From Opitutia bacterium (GTDB lineage Bacteria; Verrucomicrobiota; Verrucomicrobiia; Opitutales; Coraliomargaritaceae), in assembly GCA_003503355.1 (NCBI GenBank), contig DOCS01000181.1, positions 1,311 to 13,450 of the forward strand: 12,140 nt of DNA, read 5' to 3'. The notes under the pieces were generated by a model that made no database searches, was not told the origin of the DNA, and was given only the letters and a program-made list of their open reading frames with translations. The stretch's first letter is position 1; each line of letters starts with the position of its first letter. The translations under genes and the position numbers were made by a program. Positions 1 to 9,601 of the stretch are shown piece after piece.

Positions 1-378
1 CGGCATTGGATCAATATGCAGCGCGACCTCAAAGAGACGCCGCGTGTGTTTAACGTCAACTGGTTCCGCAAGGATGCTGAGGGCAATTGGCTCTGGCCTG
101 GATTCGGCGAAAATATGCGCCCACTCAAATGGATTGTCGAACGTGCTACCGGACGCGCCGGCGCTAAAGAGTCTCCGATTGGTTGGATGCCGCGCTACAA
201 GGATTTGGACTGGCGCGGGATTGACTTTTCTGAAGCCGAATTCGATCAGCTCATGGCCATCGACCGCGACCGGTTAAGGATGCAAACCCTCCAGCACGAA
301 GAGCTCTTTTTGAAGCTGTTTCAGCATTTGCCGAAGGAAATGATCTTCGAGCGCGAGTTGCTGATTTCGAGATTGTAG
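1..378 (+). CDS. pckG: Phosphoenolpyruvate carboxykinase (GTP), C-terminal part, 5' truncated by window edge
   Basis: Only the last 125 codons are present; the reading frame is open from base 1 and ends at TAG 376-378. The enzyme converts oxaloacetate and GTP to phosphoenolpyruvate, CO2 and GDP in the cytoplasm, the first committed step of gluconeogenesis. The segment NVNWFRKDAEGNWLWPGFGE followed by N is the highly conserved guanine-binding region of the GTP-type family, not of the ATP-type (pckA). By recalled vertebrate numbering the residues matching Phe517, Phe530 and Asn533 are kept, while the Phe525 position carries Trp, so the aromatic stacking surface is preserved. The C-terminal tail (EELFLKLFQHLPKEM) also matches the family's helical end. 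The catalytic P-loop and metal ligands lie outside the window. The next gene on the same strand is pyruvate carboxylase, which makes this enzyme's substrate. No hairpin with a T-run follows the stop, so read-through into pyc is possible. Family assignment is secure. Confidence 0.96.
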   Translation, partial: RHWINMQRDLKETPRVFNVNWFRKDAEGNWLWPGFGENMRPLKWIVERATGRAGAKESPIGWMPRYKDLDWRGIDFSEAEFDQLMAIDRDRLRMQTLQHEELFLKLFQHLPKEMIFERELLISRL

Positions 379-750
379 CAACTGCCTGCGCGACTGCGTG
401 TCGGTCGAGTGTCTAATAGGAGGTGGCGCCGCGTGGCGGTGTGATGCTTTGCTGTCATTACATCGTCGCGTTGTCTTTCTGCGACTGCACGCGTTGCCGA
501 GTATCTCCAACGAAGATATTTCGCACAAAAAGAACGTCAATCGTAGCGCGATCGGTTGCACGGGTGAAATTGTATCGCGAACATTGATTGTGCGATCGCG
601 TTGCACTTTGGTGGTCGACATGGTTTAGATCGCAGGGCCGCGACGGCCAGGTCTCATTTCTATTCTGCCCGCTGGATTGACTTGTCCTTCAGTAGTATCT
701 TTTCTGAGGATATTACTGTTACTATTGAAATAATAATTATCTAGTCCCCT
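379..750. other. Intergenic region between pckG and pyc
   Basis: These 372 bp hold no convincing gene. The one open frame here on the + strand (398-628, 76 codons) has no family resemblance and an unusual residue mix. There is no clear intrinsic terminator after pckG: small hairpins such as CGCC/GGCG (427-438) and GTCGC/GCGAC (465-485) lack a following T-run. The last 60 bp before pyc are markedly AT-rich, unlike the rest, which fits a promoter and open leader. A TTGACT at 677-682 resembles a -35 box, but no good -10 box lies at the right distance, so I do not call a promoter. A near-perfect direct repeat (548-561 and 592-606) is listed separately. Confidence 0.6.
548..606. repeat. Near-perfect 14/15-nt direct repeat upstream of pyc
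   Basis: GCGATCGGTTGCAC at 548-561 recurs as GCGATCGCGTTGCAC at 592-606, differing by one inserted C. The starts are 44 bp apart, roughly four helical turns, so both copies would face the same side of the DNA. The second copy also contains the palindrome GCGATCGC and a short imperfect dyad, GTGCGA/TTGCAC. This could be a pair of operator sites for a regulator of pyc (or of the end of pckG), but chance in GC-rich spacer DNA is possible. Function is inferred only from position. Confidence 0.35.
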
Positions 751-3700
751 ATGAATAAATTACTTGTCGCTAATCGCAGTGAAATTGCTGTCCGAATCTT
801 TCGTAGCGCGACCGAGCTCGGTTGCCGCACTGTCGCCGTTTATGCGAATGAGGATCGTTTCGGGGTTCACCGTTTCAAGGCTGACGAGTCGTACCGCGTG
901 GGTGAGGGGCAAGGGCCGGTTGCCGCGTATCTGGATATCGATGGGATTATTGATTTGGCCAAGGACAAGGGTGTCAATCTGATCCATCCGGGGTACGGTT
1001 TCCTGTCTGAGAACGCTGGATTCGCGAAGGCTTGTGAGGCGCATGGCATTACCTTTGTCGGGCCAAGTTCTGAGTTGCTGGCGCGCATGGGAGACAAGAT
1101 CGCGGCTCGCAAGATTGCTGACCAAGCCAATGTGCCGACGTTGCCGGGCACTGAAGATCCGGTGGCCGATCCGGATGAAGCGTTGGAGATTGCCAAGGGG
1201 ATCGGTTTTCCACTAATCATCAAGGCCGCTTTTGGCGGTGGAGGCCGCGGCATGCGTGTGGTCAAGGACCCTGAGAATTTGAAGGCTTCATTGGAGGAAG
1301 CGCAAGGAGAGGCACAGCGTGCATTCGGCAACTCCGCCGTTTTCCTTGAACGCTACATCGAGCGCGCTAAGCACATTGAAGTGCAAATTCTCGGTGACAA
1401 GCAGGGCAATGTGGTGCACTTGCATGAGCGCGACTGCTCCGTGCAGCGCCGCCACCAGAAGGTCGTTGAGGTCGCGCCTTCGATTGGCTTGCCGGATGGC
1501 GTGCGCAATGCGCTTTGCGATGCCGCCGTACAGATCGCAAAATCCATCGACTATTACAGCGCCGGCACGGTTGAATTCCTCTACGATATGGACACCGACG
1601 AGTGGTTCTTCATCGAGATGAACCCGCGTATTCAGGTCGAGCATACTGTGACCGAAGTCATTACAGGTATCGACATTGTACGCAGCCAGATTCTGATTGC
1701 GCAGGGACATAGCTTGCACTCCAAAGAGGTGGGCATTCCGCAACAGGCCGAGATTCCCCGCAATGGTGTGGCGATTCAGGCACGTGTGACGACCGAGGAC
1801 CCTGAGAAGAATTTTGCTCCGGACTACGGCAAGATCGTCAACTATCGCTCCGCTGCGGGCTTCGGCATCCGCCTCGACGGTGCCATGGGCGACACCGGTT
1901 CGGTGATCACTCCGTATTACGACTCGCTGTTGGTTAAGCTCACTGCCTCGGCTAGCAGTTTCGAGCTCGCGATTCAGCGCATGGATCGCGCCCTACGCGA
2001 AATGCGTATTCGAGGTGTGAAGACCAACATTCCTTTCATTGAGAATGTCGTCAACCACCCGATCTTTGTGTCCGGTAAGGCGACCACTACCTTGATCGAC
2101 ACGTCGAAAGAACTCTTCGACTTCAAGCGTCGTCGCGATCGCGCGACCAAAATCCTGAACTTACTGGGCGAAACGATTGTCAACGGCAACGATCAGGTGA
2201 AAGGGCGTCCGGTTCCCACGATGGACTTGCCCGTGATTGTGCCGGAGCATGATCACACGCACAAGCTGCCGTTGGGCACCAAGGACTATCTCACTCAGCA
2301 TGGGCCGGAAAAGTTCGCCCAATGGACCCGTGATCAGACGAAACTGCTGGTAACCGATACCACCATGCGCGACGCCCATCAGTCGCTGCTGGCCGCCCGC
2401 ATGCGCAGCTATGACCAACTCAAGGTGGCCGATGCGATTGCGCAGCGCGCCGGCGATCTCTATTCCCTTGAATGCTGGGGTGGGGCGACTTTCGACACAT
2501 CGATGCGTTTCCTGTATGAGAATCCCTTTAAGCGCCTGCGTCGCTTGCGTGAGCGGATTCCGAATGTCTGTTTCCAAATGTTGTTGCGCGGTGCCAACGG
2601 TGTCGGCTACTCCAATTATCCGGACAACGTCATCCGCGGCTTTATCAAACACTCAGCCGAGTCCGGCATGGACATCTTTCGTGTCTTCGACTCGCTGAAT
2701 TATCTGCCGAACCTCAAGGTTGCGATGGAGTCGATTCGCGAGGACACCAACTCTGTTTGTGAAGGCACTATTTGTTACACCGGCGATATCCTCGATCCGA
2801 AGCGCGACAAGTATAGCCTGAAATACTATGTGGAGATGGCCAAGGAGCTGGAACGCATGGGCGCGCACGTCTTGGCGCTTAAGGATATGTCCGGCCTGTG
2901 CACGCCGCATGCCGTCTATAAATTAGTCAAGGCGTTGCGTAGCGAGATCGGTATTCCGGTACACTTCCACACGCACGACTCTTCGGGCATTGCAGGCGCG
3001 TCGGTGATCAAAGCGGCCGAAGCCGGTGTTGACGTCGTTGACCTTGCGGTGTCCTCACTTTCCGGACTCACCTCGCAGCCGAATCTCAACTCAGTGGTCA
3101 ATGCCTTGCGCGGCGATCCGCGCGATACGGGCTTGGACCTAAAGTTCCTGAATGAACTGTCTATCTATTGGGAAGCAGTTCGTCAGTTCTATGAGCCCTT
3201 CGACACCAGTCCAAAATTCGGCTCCGCTGAGGTCTTCACGCACGAGATGCCAGGTGGGCAGTACACCAACCTGCGCGAGCAGGCCCGTGCCCTCGGCCTC
3301 GGTGCCCGCTGGCCGGAAGTGGTACGCTACTACCATGAGGTCAATGAACTGCTCGGCGACATTGTCAAAGTCACACCGTCCTCCAAGGTCGTGGGCGACC
3401 TGTCCATGTTCTTGCTGACCAAAGGCGTGGAACCCGCCGATCTCGTCAATCTGGAGCCTGGAACCGCATTTCCGCAGTCGGTCGTCGACATGCTGTCCGG
3501 CGGACTCGGGCAACCCAAGGGCGGCTGGCCTAAGAAGGTACAGGAGGTGGTACTGGGCGATCGCAAGCCTTTCACCGGTCGTCCTGGTGACCGTGCGGAT
3601 CCGGTCGACCTCGAAGCGACTCGAGTGGAACTTAAGGAGAAGTACAAGCGTGAGATCTCGGACGATGATCTGTATGCTTACCTAATGTATCCGAAGGTGT

Positions 3701-4188
3701 TCGACGACCTGATTAAAAAGGTTGAAACCTACGGACATCCGCGCGTGTTGTCGACTCCGGCCTTCTTCTACGGCCTCAAGGTCGGCGAGGAAATTACGGT
3801 TGATATCGAGCCGGGCAAGCGACTGATTGTTAAGCTTATCTATGTTTCGGAGCCGAACGAAGAGGGCGAGCGCACGCTCACCTTTGAGTTGAATGGCCGT
3901 GCACGCGAATGCGTGATCCTCGATCGATCGATTAAGACGGACAGCAAGAAGCGCAGTAAAGCCGATGCCTCAAATAAAATGGAGGTCGGTGCACCCATTC
4001 CTGCAATGGTCAGCAGCGTCGCGGTCTCGGTCGGACAGAAGGTGAAGCATAAGGAAAAGCTGTGTGTGCTCGAAGCGATGAAGATGCAAACCACCGTATA
4101 TGCCTTGGCTGATGGGGTCGTCGACAGCATCGAAGTGCAGGTCGGCGATCAAGTCGACAGCAAGGATCTGCTGGTTCGGCTGCGCTAA
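751..4188 (+). CDS. pyc: Pyruvate carboxylase, single-chain biotin enzyme
   Basis: This 1145-residue cytoplasmic enzyme carboxylates pyruvate to oxaloacetate using ATP and bicarbonate, feeding the TCA cycle and gluconeogenesis. The length is that of a full single-chain (alpha-4) enzyme. The biotin carboxylase domain (about 1-450) shows the ATP-grasp glycine loop at K158-M168 (AAFGGGGRGM) and the catalytic EMNPRIQVEH at 289-298. The carboxyltransferase domain (about 530-1000) shows TDTTMRDAHQS at 535-545 with metal ligand Asp541, the lysine expected to be carboxylated at Lys711 (ALKDMSG) and metal ligands His740 and His742 (HFHTHD). The biotin carrier domain (about 1075-1145) ends with EAMKM, biotin being attached to Lys1111. 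All key residues are present, so it should be active. The start is the ATG at 751; the N-terminus MNKLLVANRSEIAVRI is typical of the family. No Shine-Dalgarno sequence precedes it. It follows pckG by 372 bp and ends 24 bp before a strong terminator hairpin. Confidence 0.98.
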   Translation: MNKLLVANRSEIAVRIFRSATELGCRTVAVYANEDRFGVHRFKADESYRVGEGQGPVAAYLDIDGIIDLAKDKGVNLIHPGYGFLSENAGFAKACEAHGITFVGPSSELLARMGDKIAARKIADQANVPTLPGTEDPVADPDEALEIAKGIGFPLIIKAAFGGGGRGMRVVKDPENLKASLEEAQGEAQRAFGNSAVFLERYIERAKHIEVQILGDKQGNVVHLHERDCSVQRRHQKVVEVAPSIGLPDGVRNALCDAAVQIAKSIDYYSAGTVEFLYDMDTDEWFFIEMNPRIQVEHTVTEVITGIDIVRSQILIAQGHSLHSKEVGIPQQAEIPRNGVAIQARVTTEDPEKNFAPDYGKIVNYRSAAGFGIRLDGAMGDTGSVITPYYDSLLVKLTASASSFELAIQRMDRALREMRIRGVKTNIPFIENVVNHPIFVSGKATTTLIDTSKELFDFKRRRDRATKILNLLGETIVNGNDQVKGRPVPTMDLPVIVPEHDHTHKLPLGTKDYLTQHGPEKFAQWTRDQTKLLVTDTTMRDAHQSLLAARMRSYDQLKVADAIAQRAGDLYSLECWGGATFDTSMRFLYENPFKRLRRLRERIPNVCFQMLLRGANGVGYSNYPDNVIRGFIKHSAESGMDIFRVFDSLNYLPNLKVAMESIREDTNSVCEGTICYTGDILDPKRDKYSLKYYVEMAKELERMGAHVLALKDMSGLCTPHAVYKLVKALRSEIGIPVHFHTHDSSGIAGASVIKAAEAGVDVVDLAVSSLSGLTSQPNLNSVVNALRGDPRDTGLDLKFLNELSIYWEAVRQFYEPFDTSPKFGSAEVFTHEMPGGQYTNLREQARALGLGARWPEVVRYYHEVNELLGDIVKVTPSSKVVGDLSMFLLTKGVEPADLVNLEPGTAFPQSVVDMLSGGLGQPKGGWPKKVQEVVLGDRKPFTGRPGDRADPVDLEATRVELKEKYKREISDDDLYAYLMYPKVFDDLIKKVETYGHPRVLSTPAFFYGLKVGEEITVDIEPGKRLIVKLIYVSEPNEEGERTLTFELNGRARECVILDRSIKTDSKKRSKADASNKMEVGAPIPAMVSSVAVSVGQKVKHKEKLCVLEAMKMQTTVYALADGVVDSIEVQVGDQVDSKDLLVRLR

Positions 4189-4212
4189 GACCGAAGCCAC
4201 TGTGTATTTAAC

Positions 4213-4239
4213 AAAAGCCCGCCAATCGGCGGGCTTTTT
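4213..4239. terminator. Bidirectional intrinsic terminator between convergent pyc and parE
   Basis: AAAAGCCCGCC at 4213-4223, a four-base loop AATC, then GGCGGGCTTTT at 4228-4238 form an 11-bp perfect stem. The T-run 4235-4239 serves transcription of pyc on the + strand, 24 bp after its stop codon. The A-run 4213-4216 gives a U-run on the - strand, so the same hairpin can terminate parE, whose stop lies about 75 bp away. Confidence 0.93.
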
Positions 4240-4314
4240 CGCGCTATATGCAAGGGGGTGCAGCGTGCCGCGCTAGTTTGTTATGCCATCGTTCTGATGG
4301 CGGGGTGCGGTTTG

Positions 4315-6168
<1,854 letters not shown>

Positions 6169-6324
6169 TGCTTGGTATGAAAGTGGGGAGGTTGAAAGGC
6201 ACCTAAAGTGAAGTCGGTTAAATAGGACAATCTGAACGTCCGACTTCGAACCTCCAACATCGAATTTTGAATATTTTCTCGACTGTGCTTGCGTGGCCGG
6301 GAGCAGTCGTCGCTTACCTGATAC
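6169..6324. other. Leader region upstream of parE
   Basis: About 150 bp separate the SPFH operon's terminator from the parE start, so parE probably has its own promoter here, read on the - strand. The stretch contains AT-rich segments around 6225-6235 and 6255-6280, but no -35/-10 pair with proper spacing that I would call. The bases just before the ATG (read on the - strand: CACTTTCATACCAAGCA) have no purine-rich ribosome-binding site. Confidence 0.4.
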
Positions 6325-6357
6325 AAAAAAGGCCACTGGATTGTATCCAATGGCCTT
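6325..6357 (-). terminator. Intrinsic terminator of the SPFH operon
   Basis: Read on the - strand, AAGGCCATTGGAT, loop ACA and ATCCAGTGGCCTT pair over 13 bp with one G-U wobble, followed immediately by six T (bases 6330 to 6325). It lies about 22 bp after the stop codon of the downstream SPFH gene (6380) and separates that operon from parE. Orientation and position strongly support termination. Confidence 0.93.
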
Positions 6358-6379
6358 CGTGTGCAATTTGCTTGGCTCG

Positions 6380-7510
6380 CTACTCGGCCTTGGTGCCGAT
6401 TTTTTTCAGAATGGATTCGACGTCGAGGAAGTCGTTATTCTGGGTAGATACCGTGATCTCACCGAGGTTGAGTTGTTCGATCAATTCGAATGCGACCAGG
6501 TTTTCACCGCCCGGTGTATTGAGCGCGGTTGCCTTGAGGCGCTCGCCTTCCGCGGAGGCTTCCTTTTCGAGGAGTGTGCCTTTGGCTTCAAGTTCGGCTT
6601 TATACAAATCGGCATCGGCTGAGAGTCTGGCCGCGGTCAGGCGTGCGTCAGCGTGGATCTGCGCGATCTGCTTGTCAGTCTCGGCCTTCATGGTGAGTTG
6701 TTTGGCTATGAGCTCTTGCCCGATGACGCGCACCTTGGCTTGGGTTTCAGCGCCAATACGGTTGGTCTCGCCCTTTTTCTCTTCGGCGAGGGCGCGAGAC
6801 TTGTTCAGCTCGACGTCTTGGTCGGCGAGTTTCTTATCCAGAATCTTGCGTTCGTAGGCTGGATCAAACGCGATGTCGCGGATCAGAATTTCGATCAATT
6901 CGATGCTATTTTGAGAGAGTACCGAGTTGAGCACTTTGGTGCCTTCGAGGGTTTTGACGCGGCGCACTTCGGGGTCGTAGAATTGTTCGGTGAGCATAGT
7001 GCCGAAGATATCACGGATGACTTTTTGAACTTGGTCGCGAACGATCCCCTTGTAGCGCGCTACGGAGCCCAGTTCCTTGTATACTTTGTGCACTTCGCCT
7101 GGCTTGACCCGGTATTTGACCGTGACATCGAGACGCACGGTATAGCCGTCTTTGGACTTTAGTTCAACTTGGCCGGGGCCGCCGAGGGGAGCCGCATCGA
7201 GATATTTACGTGAGGTGGAGGACAAGAAGCTGTAGATTTTTCGAGTCTCCTGTCGTTCCTGCTCGGTGGTGAACTCGGTCGTCTGTACGGTGGCGTCGAA
7301 GATCTTCCACGTGTCCAGCAATGGGAGGTTGCGGTGCCAGCCAGGACCGAAGTCCTCTTGGACCACACCTTTGTCGCCTAGGAAGGCATATTGCTGGGTG
7401 CGGACGCCGGTCTGGCCGAGGTCAATCTTGATGAACAAGAAGTTGGCCGCAACGAAGATGCCAACCACGGCCAACAGGATGATGCTGGAAATGAGTTTAA
7501 TGAATTTCAT
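6380..7510 (-). CDS. SPFH/band-7 domain membrane protein 2 (HflC/prohibitin-like)
   Basis: This 376-residue protein has one N-terminal membrane segment (about 5-27, [20 protein letters not shown]), an SPFH/band-7 domain (about 28-225), and a long Ala/Glu/Lys-rich predicted coiled-coil (about 222-335). A C-terminal conserved patch reads [23 protein letters not shown] proteins with this layout build large ring or cage assemblies in the inner membrane; HflK/HflC do so around the protease FtsH, and others organise membrane domains. Residues 169-234 align with 164-229 of the upstream gene product (shared pattern FGxMxTExFYDxxVRxVK, then YExxIxxKKLADQxVE), so the two are paralogues. An insert-like stretch (about 93-115, with a Gly/Pro-rich part) between early SPFH strands is not in the partner. 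It is the last gene of the operon, 40 bp after its partner and before a strong terminator. The exact client is unknown; no ftsH is present. Start ATG 7510 lacks a Shine-Dalgarno sequence. Confidence 0.88.
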   Translation of the reverse strand: MKFIKLISSIILLAVVGIFVAANFLFIKIDLGQTGVRTQQYAFLGDKGVVQEDFGPGWHRNLPLLDTWKIFDATVQTTEFTTEQERQETRKIYSFLSSTSRKYLDAAPLGGPGQVELKSKDGYTVRLDVTVKYRVKPGEVHKVYKELGSVARYKGIVRDQVQKVIRDIFGTMLTEQFYDPEVRRVKTLEGTKVLNSVLSQNSIELIEILIRDIAFDPAYERKILDKKLADQDVELNKSRALAEEKKGETNRIGAETQAKVRVIGQELIAKQLTMKAETDKQIAQIHADARLTAARLSADADLYKAELEAKGTLLEKEASAEGERLKATALNTPGGENLVAFELIEQLNLGEITVSTQNNDFLDVESILKKIGTKAE

Positions 7511-7550
7511 TTGATTTTAAATAGGATGTAAATCGGATCGGGTGTTCGCT

Positions 7551-8684
7551 CTAGTTCGCGAGTTTCTTTTTCTTAGCGACGGCGGTTTCGTCCTGATAGG
7601 AAAGACGCTCAGTTCGGCTCTCGATGGTGAACGGTTTTCCGGTGATCTTCATGTTGCCGATTTTGCCCGCGTAAGCGCGCTTCACCAGATTGACGCCGCC
7701 GATACCTTGGTAGGCTTTGGACATTGCAGTTAACGCTTCGCCTTCGGCCTGTGCTTTGACGAGGATAGCTTGGGCGTTTTTATCGCGCTGATAGAACGTG
7801 GCGTCTGCCCCGAGTTGTGTGTCGATGACGTAGGCCTCGGCTTGGCGGATGTCGCGCTCGGCATTGGCAGTGGCTTCGACGATGAGTTTTTCCATTTCAC
7901 CTGTGTAGGTGGCAATCACGACCTCTTTTTTCTTGGTGGCTTCGACTTCGCGGAAGATTTGGTTTTGTCGAGCGGCTTTGGCTTTCGAGATCTGTTCTTC
8001 GACTTCCTGATCGGCGAGTTTTTTGGCGCGAATACGTTCTTCGTATTCTTTGTGGAAGCTGAATTTCTCGGTAATCACGCTGCTGACTTCGATGCCGTAA
8101 GGCTTGAGTAGTACGTTGAGCTCTTCCATCGCTTTCTGTGCTTTGACGTTACGCACGCTGGCATCGTAGAACTCTTCGGTGGTCATTTCGCCGAACACAT
8201 TGCGGCATACCGAGCGGGAGTAATCGCGCACCCACTTGTATTTATAGGCGTCTTCGAGGCCCGAGGTGGTGACTACCTCTTCGACCATGTCGCGGCGCAG
8301 CTGATAGTTGATGGTCAGGTCGAGAAAGACATCGCTGCCATCGACAGTTTTGATCCGCAAGTCGTCGCGCCCACTGCGTTGCCCTCGGCCGGCTTCGGAG
8401 ACCATTTCGAGGCGCTGTACGGTCATATCCAGCAAGTGAAACGAATTGAGCAAGCCATTATAAATATTGGTGCCGGACTCCGCAATCACGGTGATATCAC
8501 CCGTGACATTGTTGACCTTGATGCCGACTTCGGTACCGGACACGCGTTGTACGCGGGCGGTGCGCATGAGTACGACTGTCAGGCCGATGAGGGCGAGCAG
8601 GATCAGGACCAGTGGGCCTTTAAATCCATCGAATGGGTTGAGTGCCTGGTTCGGCTGATTTTGGTTTGGGAATTTATAGGTCAT
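7551..8684 (-). CDS. SPFH/band-7 domain membrane protein 1 (HflK/prohibitin-like)
   Basis: This 377-residue protein has a short Asn/Gln/Pro-rich N-terminus (about 1-20), one membrane segment (about 23-40, [18 protein letters not shown]), an SPFH/band-7 domain (about 45-225), a predicted coiled-coil (about 212-325), and a basic tail ending KKKKLAN. A single anchor followed by the SPFH domain recalls HflK, whose N-terminus is also short, polar and cytoplasmic; that comparison is an inference about topology. Its paralogue is encoded 40 bp downstream, suggesting the two form a hetero-oligomer. It starts only 4 bp after the stop of the upstream winged-helix membrane protein gene (TAA AGTT ATG), so the two are almost certainly translated from one mRNA and may be translationally coupled. 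The start at 8684 fits the onset of family-like sequence. Substrate or partner protease cannot be told from the sequence. Confidence 0.88.
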   Translation of the reverse strand: MTYKFPNQNQPNQALNPFDGFKGPLVLILLALIGLTVVLMRTARVQRVSGTEVGIKVNNVTGDITVIAESGTNIYNGLLNSFHLLDMTVQRLEMVSEAGRGQRSGRDDLRIKTVDGSDVFLDLTINYQLRRDMVEEVVTTSGLEDAYKYKWVRDYSRSVCRNVFGEMTTEEFYDASVRNVKAQKAMEELNVLLKPYGIEVSSVITEKFSFHKEYEERIRAKKLADQEVEEQISKAKAARQNQIFREVEATKKKEVVIATYTGEMEKLIVEATANAERDIRQAEAYVIDTQLGADATFYQRDKNAQAILVKAQAEGEALTAMSKAYQGIGGVNLVKRAYAGKIGNMKITGKPFTIESRTERLSYQDETAVAKKKKLAN

Positions 8685-8688
8685 AACT

Positions 8689-9489
8689 TTAAATTTCTGG
8701 AATGGGTTGTGGCGCTGCTTTTAAAATATTGATAAAGGTGAAAAATGCGATGATCAGGCTACCAAAAAAGACCAAAGGGAAAGGCAGTCGGGCGACGATC
8801 GCGACAATCAGGCTGAGCAACAGAATGCCCAGCGCGTAGGATAGACCTTTGATCAGGCGAACTTCAAATTCTTCTTTGATTGCTCCGGGAAATTGTCGAA
8901 TAAAGAGATCTTGGCGTGAGTATACAGTGCGCGGATAGCGCAGTGGGGGCAACGCCCATGTGTTGAGTGCCGAGTCGAATTGCAGTGTGCCGCGTCGTTT
9001 TAGTTCGCTGAGGTGTCGCTCGGCGCGCTTAAAAGGTAGGCGTGAATGGCCGGCGATTGAGCTGGTGCTAACTGGTTCGGGTAGATTTGCCGCCAGATAG
9101 ACGAGCTCATGTTCGCGTACCGCGTGTGCGGGCCAGGTGTCGTTGCCAGCTAGATTCGTGAGTTCGGCTTCGATTTTTTTGCGTACGCTGGGAGTGATGG
9201 CGGTGAATGCTTTCTCATCCAGTGCTTCGTCAGAGTAGACGCAGCGTCTGGGATTAAAGGTGTGCGACGCTTTGTTGAGCGACTCGTTGAAAATATAAGC
9301 AACGAGGCCGTCCTGATTTTGTTTTTTGACGCGCTCGGATGTGGTGAGTTGGTCGAGTGTCTGTTCGATGAGTGCGAGGCTGAGTGGCAGATACGGTAGG
9401 AGTTGCGCAGGGTGTACGATGCCGCCTTGAGCGGCAGATAACTGCTCTGCAAGGTTTTCGGTGACGACTGGCCAGATCGGATGACTCAT
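8689..9489 (-). CDS. Unidentified membrane protein with two winged-helix-like segments, first gene of the SPFH operon
   Basis: I do not recognise this 266-residue protein as a named family. Two stretches look like winged-helix units: about 23-68 (pattern [20 protein letters not shown], then a helix with TLDQL and a wing ending GLVAYIF) and about 126-180 ([20 protein letters not shown], then [16 protein letters not shown]). A charged linker joins them. The C-terminus carries two hydrophobic segments (about 215-233 and 238-257) with a tight turn RLPFP between, making a membrane hairpin with both ends probably cytoplasmic. It lies 4 bp upstream of the first SPFH gene, so a role with that complex is likely: adaptor, assembly factor or membrane-tethered regulator. 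The frame remains open to an ATG at 9543, but those 18 extra residues precede a more plausible start at 9489 (MSHPIW); neither start has a Shine-Dalgarno sequence. That it is a real gene is well supported by operon position and domain-like patterns; the function is open. Confidence 0.75.
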   Translation of the reverse strand: MSHPIWPVVTENLAEQLSAAQGGIVHPAQLLPYLPLSLALIEQTLDQLTTSERVKKQNQDGLVAYIFNESLNKASHTFNPRRCVYSDEALDEKAFTAITPSVRKKIEAELTNLAGNDTWPAHAVREHELVYLAANLPEPVSTSSIAGHSRLPFKRAERHLSELKRRGTLQFDSALNTWALPPLRYPRTVYSRQDLFIRQFPGAIKEEFEVRLIKGLSYALGILLLSLIVAIVARLPFPLVFFGSLIIAFFTFINILKAAPQPIPEI

Positions 9490-9601
9490 TTGTGGTTGAA
9501 GTTGTAGGAGAATCCGAACTGCTGTCACTTGAAAACGTCGCAAATCGGCGGAGATTTGATGGAGGCTCGACTTCGGCTGCGGCGCCCACCATAGCTGGAC
9601 T
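9490..9601. promoter_or_regulatory. Divergent intergenic region between the SPFH operon and queG
   Basis: This 112-bp gap between two divergently transcribed genes must carry promoters for both unless transcription begins inside the genes. A TTGAAA at 9529-9534 could be a -35 element for queG, but the matching -10 is poor (TTTGAT at 9555-9560, 20-bp spacing). A small dyad AAATC/GATTT lies at about 9542-9557. A GGAGG-like string occurs about 38 bp before the queG start, too far to act as a ribosome-binding site. The promoter call rests on gene arrangement, not on recognised boxes. Confidence 0.35.

Noticed and set aside
593..600. GCGATCGC-like palindrome as a highly iterated HIP1 element
   Set aside because: HIP1 is a cyanobacterial genome feature; I noted no over-representation here and nothing else suggests a cyanobacterium.
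398..628. 76-codon open frame in the pckG-pyc gap
   Set aside because: The translation has no recognisable motif, no ribosome-binding site and an implausible residue mix; it looks like a chance open frame.
677..705. TTGACT as the -35 box of a pyc promoter
   Set aside because: No acceptable -10 hexamer lies 15-19 bp downstream, so I did not annotate it as a promoter.
541..811. Eleven-base identity TCGTAGCGCGA at 541-551 and 801-811
   Set aside because: One copy is inside the pyc coding sequence in a conserved protein segment; short shared words of this composition are expected by chance.
9490..9543. Upstream ATG at 9543 for the winged-helix membrane protein
   Set aside because: The 18 additional residues would take up half of the divergent promoter region and are not needed for any domain; the ATG at 9489 is preferred, though not proven.
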